DNA of 64,000 nt from contig OZ025207.1 of NCBI GenBank assembly GCA_964019055.1, forward strand, positions 16,953,357 to 17,017,356, read 5' to 3'. Below the pieces are notes generated by a model. That model saw only the letters and a list, made by a program, of their open reading frames with translations. It did no database searches and was not told where the DNA came from. Source of the stretch: Anthopleura xanthogrammica. Taxonomy: Eukaryota > Cnidaria > Anthozoa > Actiniaria > Actiniidae. The translations under genes and the position numbers were made by a program. Shown in pieces: positions 56,101-64,000 of the stretch; the first letter of the stretch is position 1; every line of letters begins with the position of its first letter.

Positions 56101-57466
56101 TTACACCTGGCAAGTACAGCTACAAAGTCTTGTGCAGACAAGGCCACTCCGAAAACATTTGCATCTGCCACAACAGACTTTCTTGCAGCCACACTCGGTT
56201 AATTCTTGGCAGCTGGAAGCAATAGGTGGAAGATCTGTCCAGTGAATCCTCCATTCATCACCTTCCTTTCTCCAACCCCACTGCTCAGCATTTGGCAAAT
56301 CAGGATTTGGATCAGTTGCTTGTCCCCAGATTAATCCAGCTTGATATGCGGCACGCTGTGCATGTTTCTGAAGGGATGCTTGAGTTGGAGGGATTGCCTG
56401 GTATGACTTCTGCTTTCGGGCAAAGAATTCTAGTCTTGCATCATTAACAGTTGTGGTTGTGCTGGACCTGTCATACATTGCAACAACAAACTTTTCCAAG
56501 ATGCATATATCGTGGTCACTCACTTCTGATGGAACTTGGCTGAGAGCTGCGAAGGTGTGAGAGACTTCATCATCGCACACATTCCACGTCTGCCATGCTG
56601 ACGTTTTACCCTTTCCACGGAAGGAAGAAATAGTGTCACAACCCGTGAACGCATTAAAAAATAGTATGGCACTGGATCTTAACGGCCCAATAGCGTTGAC
56701 CAACTCGTGGACTGGAATCCAACGCACTTTTGCTCCATTTCCAAACGTAACCCACATAAAATGAAGTCCAAGATCATGTAAGGATGGCATTACAGCAACA
56801 GCGATAACAACAACATGGGTATCGTTTGCTTTGACTATAACAGACTTGATCCCTTGTAATGTTACGCTTTTAGCATATACAAATATCCGGGTATCCACCT
56901 CTTCCTGAATGCAAGGAGTAATATCAGGAGGCATGGTTTTATTACTGACAACATCTTCTTCTTTTGTTACTACGACTGTGTTTACAAGGCTATCAGCTTC
57001 AGATATCTCGTCAGCAAGGAACATGAAAAGTTCTGTTTTGTTCTCGCCTTCTCGCAAAAATGCTTTCCAATTTCTTGGAGCTTTGGTAATTTGGGTTACT
57101 CTTCTTCTGATGCCTTTTCCCCAGTTGGTTCTTGCATCTTTTTTCAAGCTTAATTCTCGATATGTGTCAAATACGATGTCCGTTCTTTCATATTTCCTGG
57201 AACAAACCTGTACTTTTGGTAGTATATCTTCATCTGCATACTCTTTGAATGTATTGTTCTTTGTACGTGGTGGATTAGCGTTCACCATTGCAGCCCCATC
57301 AATGATAATAGCATCTGCATGTGGTTCATTTTCCGGCAAAATCACTTTTGCCTCAAGCTGTTCAATAAGTTGAGACTTCTGACAAGAATAAAGTCTGCCG
57401 TTGTCGGAGAGAGATGCAGGGGCACGCTGGTTTTCATACTGGAAAAACTCTTGCAGGTCACATCCT
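56101..57466 (-). pseudogene. FEN1/PIN-like nuclease-pattern protein with CXC tail (3' part of gene)
   Basis: Open from about 57466 to the stop at 56101. Features in order: HADAIIIDGAAMVN, EEVDTRIF, a strand NDTHVVVIAVAV, FTGCDTISSFRGKGKTSAW, and a C-terminal Cys-rich CGCKKVCCGRCKCF...CSCTC like a CXC repeat. The order acidic pair, D-x-D-type strand, then GCDT-x-F-x-GKGK resembles FEN1/PIN nucleases, where the last motif is the DNA-binding loop region. This is pattern reading, not a fold search. The family is, from memory, common in cnidarian genomes and of unknown function. It is joined to the upstream part by a frameshift near 57458-57475. Confidence 0.6.
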
Positions 57467-58484
57467 CTGCTCTGACATGAGATGAACAGTCTCGAGAACA
57501 GCTGACAGTCTTCTTTTAGTGTCTTTTCTTTGGATGCACTTTTCCATCTCCTTCATAAAGGCTTGAAGTTGCTCTTTCCCTCTTTTGTGGTGAGTTGTTA
57601 TCAATTTAGCTCTGTCTGGGTGGGCAATATCTTTAGTGTCGAGAGATAGAAGATCAGAGGATGCTTCTTCAAAAGGATTGCCAAATTCCAGTAATACCTC
57701 CACTAGCTGGTTCACATTCTTGAGAAAATCTTGCTGAGATTTTGCTGTATCTTGATGGTGCTTCTTGGGGGTATTCACATCTTTTGATCCTGACATACCG
57801 TCATATCTGGATACAAATCGGCTCACCTCTGGTCCTGCCACCACCCACCTTCGCAATGCTGCTTCATCCTCAGTAAGGCCACTAGCGCCTCCTTCACCTT
57901 TTATGATATGCATTGTTCTGCTCGTGCGCCTGATCGATACTTATGCCTGAAAATGCTCTCTGTGACTTGTGCACTACAAAGTTCCCCTTTTGAAATTCTT
58001 CTGCAAAAGGTTGGGATAATGCTGCTCCATGGCAATCATATCTCGCAAATGAATGGGAAGCCGTCTAGCGTAGTTGATGTTATTGTTTGCAAAGAAGTAA
58101 GGTAGCAATTCGGCAAGTGCAATGCGGTAAAGATTGAAGTCTCCCTCTGAAAGATCGAATCATTTGTAGAATTTTCAGCTCCATGGTCATGATGAAATCC
58201 CAAAAACAGAATTTCGGGCTCTCCTCTTTGCGTTTGTTGCACCAGCTTTTGAAATCAAGGACCTCAGTATTGCCATTATCCTCCTGCGTGTAGTTGTTGT
58301 ATGCTCTTTTCATAAGCTTGTATAAACTACATGCGGTGACTTGGTGGGCATGTCGCGTCCTCGTAACACTTGAAGCTGACAGAAAAGATTGAGCAATTCC
58401 AGAGGAAGCTATTTCTGCTTCTGTGAGGGCGTTGACCCATCCACTGTCTTGTAGGATTGTTCCAATGGATCAAAATGACGCCAT
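57458..58484 (-). pseudogene. Upstream part of the element 4 protein, frameshifted
   Basis: Frame pieces in order: SGWVNALTEAEIASSGIAQS, TRTRHAHQVTACSLYKLMK, FCFWDFIMTMELKILQM, then after a shift LPIHLRDMIAMEQHYP, then SGISIDQAHEQNNAYH, then GGASGLTEDEAALRRWVVAG and GPEVSRFVSRYD to the stop at 57458. At least three frame changes. Sequence upstream of 58484 has no coding, so the N-terminal part known in other family members (recollection) is missing. Confidence 0.6.
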
Positions 58485-59309
58485 TTCTATGTGAAGGCCT
58501 CCAAACATTATCACAAACTTGTCCTTACCCTCTAAATACACTCTCCAAATACGAATTCTAGTTTCTTTATTCACTGAATGTAATTATGTCATTTATCAAT
58601 AACTTGAACTCTGTATGATTCTATTTTCCTTCGTTGTGGGATTCAACTGAATTACCTTTATATTAGAGGATTGAAAGAAAACAAAGCAGAACTACAATTC
58701 TAACATGGCAATAATATGTATACAAATACAACTCACCATTTTTTGTGATCTCAGTAAGCAAAAAACGATAAGATAGCACCAGAATAATAACAATACTTTA
58801 TAAAACAATAGAGAAGTGGCTGCTGTCAACACATACCACAGGGACCCCACCCTTTACTGCCACAGGGCCCCAAATTATTTAAAAAATCTCAATTCTGTTC
58901 CCTTTCAGCTTAGAGTAGTGATATTTCAATAAGAGCAATAAGATTGTTTACTAAACATGAGGGATGCTTGAAAATATCAAAATCTATTAAAAACGTCAGG
59001 GTTTTGTTCCACAATAGATTCTTGTCCGCCATTTTGAAAATATTCGCCATATTTGATTTTTAACTCATCTAGTTATCAGGTTTAAAGCTATTTTTTTCAC
59101 TGGCTCACCGACTAGATTTTAAAATCAACCCACCCTGATTACTCATGCCAAATTTATTGCTCGTATCACAATCCGAATGATTTTCCTATTATCCGCTCCA
59201 CTATATACGGAAAGGGAGAATGGGTAGAAATCAATGAAGCAGTTAACTTGTCAAGCGGTTAAACCCCGGGCTTCCAGTATCGGCCTTCGCTAGCGAACAT
59301 CCAGCATTG

Positions 59310-59575
59310 AAGGATGAAGTCTTCCAAAGTGGCCAATGGTGAACAGTGTGTCATGCCGGCTACTGGGACTGGGAAATGAAAGATGCGAAGGTTGCGTGTC
59401 GGCAAATCGGTTATTCCAAAACTGTTGGATATTGGTATCTTGGACAAGGGACGGGTAAAGTATGGCTAAACAACATGGGTTGTTCAGGCTCAGAGACCTC
59501 CCTTGGAAGCTGCACTCACAGTGCATGGGGAAGTGTTGACTCTAGGTGCAACGGTCACACATGGGATGTCGGTGT
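59310..59575 (+). pseudogene. SRCR unit with TGA before the first Cys
   Basis: QSGQW then TGA (59340-59342) then TVCHAGYWDWEMKDAK, VACRQIGYSKTVGYWY, GQGTGKVWLNNMGC, HSAWGSVDSRC, DVGV. The core after the stop is intact. Closest relative is 37394-37663. Confidence 0.7.
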
Positions 59576-60041
59576 GTCAGCATATATATTGGAACACAAC
59601 ATGTATAATTGCAATGTATTTTATAGCGACTCGGTCATCTCAGTTGGTTGGACATGGCATTGGTCTGTTAAGGAGGTTATAAATTCAACCAGCAACACCC
59701 AGTCTTTACATACCTATATCTTCTATTCATCTTAAAATATTTTCAAGTGGTGCAAGTCTTTTGACCACGTAATAAAGGGGTTGACTTATGAGGAACAGTT
59801 TAATAATTGCTTAGTTTCAGATATCAAGTGCTGTTACCTACTGTTTTACTCTTTATTTTTCTTTTACTAATATACTTGACTCAGCAATCGGTTTAGCTGA
59901 ATTTCTCTTCATTGTTAATCCGTCAATTATAGGACAACTATATGCCGTAAATCAAAGCATCATAATTATTTCCTCCAAAGAAAAAAAAAACGTTAAACAA
60001 GAAAAATGGCAGTTGTTTCAACATCCAGGTGAAACTTTCCA

Positions 60042-60293
60042 ATGTCAGCGGCATTATACAAGTCTACCACAGTAGTCAGTAGGGAACAGTCTGTTATGGT
60101 GGTAATTGGGATATGAGAGACGCAAAGGTTGCATGTCGCCAACTTGGCTTTACCAAAGCCGTAGGGTATTGGCAATTTGGGCGAGGAACGGGTAAAATAT
60201 GGCTGTACAACATGCAGTGCACAGGCTCAGGGGAAACGGATGGGGAAATGTTAACTCTGGATGCAACGGTCACACATTGGATGTTGGTGTGTT
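60042..60293 (+). pseudogene. SRCR unit, stop and deletion
   Basis: SGIIQVYHSSQ then TAG (60080-60082). VACRQLGFTKAVGYWQ and GRGTGKIWLYNMQC follow, then a deletion joins TGSG to a shifted GWGNV end. Its upstream flank is homologous to 39245-39553. Confidence 0.7.
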
Positions 60294-60299
60294 ACAATG

Positions 60300-60835
60300 T
60301 ATATTGAAAAATATCACACAAACTATTCTTTTATTGAATAATTAATTTGTTTTTTTGTTTCTTTGGTTTTTATTTATTTTTATATTTTTCATATCCGCAA
60401 CTGCAGTAGCCAAGTGCTGCAGACGCAAGTAAAAGGAAATTAATCAATGAAAACAAATCCCAGTTACAATTTTAAGCTATACGTATAAACTATAAGCTAT
60501 AACTATAGTTTAGATTATTGAAATTTATAATCATTAATAAAATTATATATATATTATAAATATAAATATAGATGTATGTCTGTCGGTAGAGTGCTTAATA
60601 CATTAAAATGTAGAGCGTAATAAATTGTGGATTGAAGATTAATTAAAGACAAGACATCACTTTAGCTATTACTCTTACGCTTACGCTATCATCAGACAGG
60701 CTTTAATGAAGAATAATCCTTACTATAATTTATATATACATGAATGGCGCTATTGTTTTATTAATCTATTGTTATTCATTAACTCGATGAACTGTTTCGT
60801 GGACCTATTGATGAGTGATATGTCACGTTATTCGG
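60300..60835. other. Inter-unit AT-rich sequence
   Basis: TA-rich with short repeats (60480-60580). No exon recognised. Confidence 0.5.
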
Positions 60836-60837
60836 CA

Positions 60838-62333
60838 TTAGGTGTTTACCCAATAAAACTTGTTTTCGTGTCGGCATTTAGAAATTGGCTCCGACCTTTT
60901 GTTTAGGAGTCTCGCTTTGTCGGCTTTGATAATTTGGAGTTTTTCAGTTAGACATAGGTTGTATTTTTTAGAAATGTTGCTGTATGAGCTTGCCGAGGTG
61001 ATAATTGACCATTGGATAGTGTAGTCCTTCTTGTCTTCTTTAAGTTTCCAGATATTTTTTGAGAGTTCAGTGCTGTTGGCGTATTTTTTGTTTCGGAATG
61101 ATAGCTGTGTTTTCATCTGTAGTTACTCGTGCGTTGTAGACTAAGCTAGTTGAGAGGCAGTTGTTGTCTAGCGGACATTGATCTTATTTTCTGCAGTTGC
61201 ATCTGTTGTGGGAGGAGGTGGTAGGGGTGTTGCTGGTTATTTTCTTGTTATGTTTATTGATGATGGTTCCAATATTTTCCATGCAGCTGTAGCTTACCTT
61301 TACGTTCTTCTTGTTAAAGATTTCTTGGAATTTGTGTTTCTGGGGAAAGTGCTTCTGGACGAAGTTAAGGAAGGTTTTTCCGACGTTAGTTCGGACGTTT
61401 TTGCTGTATGGAGGGTTGAACCAGTTATATTCCTCTTTCTGTTTTTTTTTCTTGTGGGCGCGGTTGTGTTGCGGTTGTCGTAAGTAAGGTCTTCTGTAAA
61501 TCCACTGGATTTTAGGGCTTTTTCGTATATTGGTTTGGCTTTGTTAAATGCTTCTTTGTTGCATGAGATGTCTGATATCCTACGGTTGATGGCTGCGGGT
61601 AGCTGTTTAATTATGGTAGGTGGGTGTTTGGACTTCGTGTTGATGTAAAGCGGCTCGTCGTTTGGCTTTCTGTAAAGGTAGTATGATTCGTTTGTCAGGT
61701 TAAATGTGAAGTCAAGGTAGTTTACTACTTTCAGGTTGGTTTCTATTGTGATATTTAGGCCGTGTTCTTTGAAGCATCTCGTTATGTCCTTCCTTATTCT
61801 TTCTGCTAGTGTGCCTGTGGTGTTCTTGAAAATTGCGAGGTCCGTCGTCCCTGTATAGTCCTATGTTGTTCTTGCCGTACTTGTCGCATAGATTGCTCAG
61901 AATGAATAGGCCAACTAGCTCACATACTTCTGCTCCATCGAAGCTTTCCATCGTAACGTCAAACATGGTGTTTTTGTCTTTATTTATCCAGGCAGTGCTG
62001 TTGTCAAATAGGAGTGATTTTCGGGCGTGCATGATTATGTCGATGTCTTGGCTGGTAATGTTAGTGTATTTCTTGTTGAAGTTGATTGCGTCGGTTAGAA
62101 GCTCTTCAGATATGGAGGGGTAGAAGCTTTCGATGTCAAATATGGCAAAGGTGTGCTGTTATTTGTTAGGGATGCTTGTAAACCAGTTAATTACGCATGA
62201 TGAGTTTTTCCATTGGTTAAGTGCTGTTTTGTTTCTCACGTCGATGTTGATTTTCTCAAGAATTTGTTTTCTTACACGTCCTATTTCACTCTTGGCTGAA
62301 TTGATTAATCTGCAGGTCAAATAATAATAATAA
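60838..62333 (-). mobile_element. Penelope-like element remnant
   Basis: Minus strand: FAIFDIESFYPSISEELL, then ESFDGAEVCELVGLFILS and GLYRDDG (reverse transcriptase), a frameshift, LKVVNYLDFT-type sequence, and a C-terminal NSTELSKNIWKLKEDKKDY ... YNLCLTEKLQIIK ... LLNKRSEPISKCRHENKF block typical of the GIY-YIG end of Penelope elements. Frames are broken. The 5' truncation lies beside an AAT microsatellite and the SRCR fragment at 62344. Confidence 0.8.
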
Positions 62334-62343
62334 TAGTTGTATC

Positions 62344-62480
62344 ATCTAAGATTTGGTAAGTGTGGCCGTGGTAGAGGCAGTGTTCAGGGTCAGAGTCCTC
62401 ACTTGGAAACTGTACTCACAACGGATGGGGAAACGTTCTTTCAGACGGCAACCGACACATATATGATGTTGGTGCCGTAT
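62344..62480 (+). pseudogene. SRCR 3' half
   Basis: Begins mid-domain (QCSGSESSLGNCTHNGWGNV) and ends IYDVGAV. The 5' half is missing at the Penelope junction. Upstream wording (ATCATCTAAGATTTGG) matches 48828. Confidence 0.6.
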
Positions 62481-62499
62481 TCATTAAGATACAACCTGA

Positions 62500-63005
62500 A
62501 ATACATTTTGATGTTTGAAGCTAAGGCTCAAATGGGTTGGTATATACAAATTAAATGAACATCGTTGTGTATTCAATGTACATGTATGATTCACATGGCT
62601 TCTATTTTCTTTGACAAACAAAAAATAACTTAAAACCAGGGAATCTTGCAAATTAGGTTCAAATCCAACAAAAGTATATCTAGCTAACATCAACTATTTC
62701 TGTTTTTTTTTTTTTGTAGCTTTTGTCATTATACATTAAAATTCGCTTCATTTAAGAAATCTGTATTTGCAAACAAGTTTTTTTTTTTTAATGAAATCGG
62801 GAAATTAATATAATGTGATTTACGATTTAAGTTTTGTCAGTTTGCTCACATCGCGAACGTTTTTAATTAATACCCTAAATTTCTTTAGAAATTCTTTAGT
62901 TTATCTAATAATATTTTTAGTTTATTTATTTGAGAATTTTTTAATGATTAGTATCGAATGTAAGGCATTACTTAGCATTGGTACAAACATTAGTGGATTC
63001 ATTGG
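62500..63005. other. Inter-unit sequence
   Basis: AT-rich with poly-T runs. No exon recognised. Confidence 0.5.
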
Positions 63006-63008
63006 TTC

Positions 63009-63281
63009 CAGCAAAAGTCCGCCACATGATCAATGGGGGGAACAGTGTGTGCATACTATTATCGTGACTTTGATATGATTGATGCAAACGTTGCATGTCG
63101 TCAACTCGGTTTTACTAAAACTGTTGGATTTTCGTACAACGGGCGAGGGACGGGTAAAGTATGGCTGCAGAACATGATGTGTTCAGGCTCAGAGGCCACA
63201 CTTGGAAGCTGTACTCATAATGGATGGGGCAACGTTAGCTCTGAGTGCAACGGTCACACATGGAATGGTGGTGGTCTATGA
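63009..63281 (+). pseudogene. SRCR unit with single-base insertion
   Basis: An extra G in CAATGGGGGGAAC shifts the frame at the start. From GTVCAYYYRDFDMIDANV on it is open: ACRQLGFTKTVGFSYNG, GTGKVWLQNMMC, LGSCTHNGWGNVSSEC. The end TWNGGGL lacks DVGV. Confidence 0.7.
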
Positions 63282-63609
63282 TATATAATTACAACTTATA
63301 CAGAAATAGTATGCCTTTGCAATAGTTCTTTAGATATTCCATGTCTTTAATCATTTATAATCTCTTTTGGTTGATCATCTTTTTCAGGAGAGGATAGTCT
63401 GGATTCCACTTCAAAACTCAAACAACTGAGTTAAAGGTGCTGCGTTTCGTGTTTTGTGGAAATGGTTGGACTTTCAAAGTCTTTGGACAAGGAAATGTTG
63501 TCCCGTCTTGTTTGTACGTTGAGGTGTAAAAACTAAACGGTAATGAAATATCATTTAAAATGGCATGTGTTCAATTGATGTTGATAACATTGTTTTTGTA
63601 AATTTATAA

Positions 63610-63775
63610 GCGTGAGATTGGATTATGGGAACAGCTTGTGATGACACTTGGAACTCATATGATCTGAATACTGCTAAGGTTGCATGTCGACAACTTGGTT
63701 TTAGCAAAGCTGTTGGATATTCGTACGGCGGACGAGAAACGGGTAAAATATGGTCTGGCTGCAACAGTCACGTAC
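63610..63775 (+). pseudogene. SRCR unit of the second subtype, deleted middle
   Basis: A G is missing in TTATGGGAACAG. CDDTWNSYDLNTAKVACRQ, LGFSKAVGYSYGGRETGK and IWSGCNSH follow, with everything between GKIW and the last Cys deleted. Its downstream flank is the empty-site control for element 4. Confidence 0.68.
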
Positions 63776-63927
63776 ACCTACAGTCAATTCAGCGGCCTAC
63801 GCGACTAGACGAAAAGGGAGCATAACGAGCTGCACAGGCCTAGGATTTGTATGGAATGCAAGTAAGGAAAACTGTAGGCTGTGGTTTTAAGGTTGACTTG
63901 AAAGACAACATATTTGACATCAATAAG

Positions 63928-64000
63928 TCAATAACATGGTTTGTTCAGGCTCAGAGACCTCCCTGGGAAGCTGTTATCACAATAGATGGGGAAGTGTTGA
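63928..64000 (+). pseudogene. SRCR fragment at window edge
   Basis: NMVCSGSETSLGSCYHNRWG; the 5' half is missing and the 3' end is cut by the window. Confidence 0.6.

Larger units (their letters stand above)
55587..59203 (-). mobile_element. Element 4: 3.6 kb DNA transposon with TAT target duplication
   Basis: Ends read TAGTGGAGYGGATAA in inverted orientation, with looser pairing over about 55 bp (TGTGATAC(A/G)AGCA). TAT flanks both sides (55584-55586, 59204-59206). Removing the element and one TAT gives CGGCCTACACGCCTATACGG then AAAGGGAG, matching the uninterrupted paralogous flank at 63793-63818 (CGGCCTACGCGACTAGACG then AAAAGGGAG). Its only gene-like content is the broken FEN1/PIN-like gene at 56101-58484. 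Superfamily unknown to me. Confidence 0.75.

Noticed and set aside
61178..61483. Plus-strand 101-codon hydrophobic frame
   Set aside because: Antisense of the Penelope-like element coding region; a shadow frame.

Overview
The window is animal (metazoan) genomic DNA, not bacterial. It is AT-rich, contains spliced genes with GT/AG introns, and is crowded with eukaryotic transposons. The element mix (BEL/Pao, CR1/L2-like LINEs, a Penelope-like element, long-TIR DNA transposons) together with a large tandem array of scavenger-receptor cysteine-rich (SRCR) units suggests a marine invertebrate. A cnidarian is my best guess and a sponge or other early-branching animal is possible. This rests on recognised protein families, not on a database search.

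Layout. 1-5898: a BEL/Pao LTR retrotransposon on the minus strand, cut by the left edge, with a gag-protease frame and an open pol frame separated by one in-frame TAA. 5932-6811: an internally deleted, frameshifted transposase-like fragment. 6812-8276: non-coding DNA with an unusual cluster of GGGCAAATATG-like motifs and an ATT microsatellite. 8281-15785: a complete 7.5 kb DNA transposon (element 1) flanked by TTAA, with about 1 kb near-identical inverted ends and an apparently intact six-exon transposase gene. 15786-64000: a head-to-tail plus-strand array of roughly 37 SRCR units, normally one domain per exon. Most units carry stops, frameshifts or deletions.

The array is peppered with nested insertions. 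17791-28387 is a 10.6 kb element with 3 bp ACA target duplications that landed inside an SRCR unit. It is itself split by element 2 (about 21.3-27.9 kb), a relative of element 1 with a frameshifted transposase. Element 3 (39554-42759, TTAA-flanked) sits at the centre of a 381 bp inverted duplication of host DNA. Minus-strand LINE fragments lie at about 43.2-44.2 and 47.7-48.8 kb, and a Penelope-like fragment at 60.8-62.3 kb. All three are 5'-truncated directly against an SRCR unit. Element 4 (55587-59203) has TAT target duplications confirmed by a paralogous empty site and carries a broken gene for a protein with a FEN1/PIN-like pattern and a cysteine-rich CXC tail.

How it fits together: the SRCR array looks like the remains of a multi-domain receptor or secreted-protein locus, or a graveyard beside one. 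It grew by tandem duplication of exon-plus-intron units, then decayed and served as a transposon sink. Because array units are paralogous, one unit can serve as the empty-site control for an insertion in another. I used this to fix the boundaries of several elements. I saw no rRNA or intact tRNA gene.
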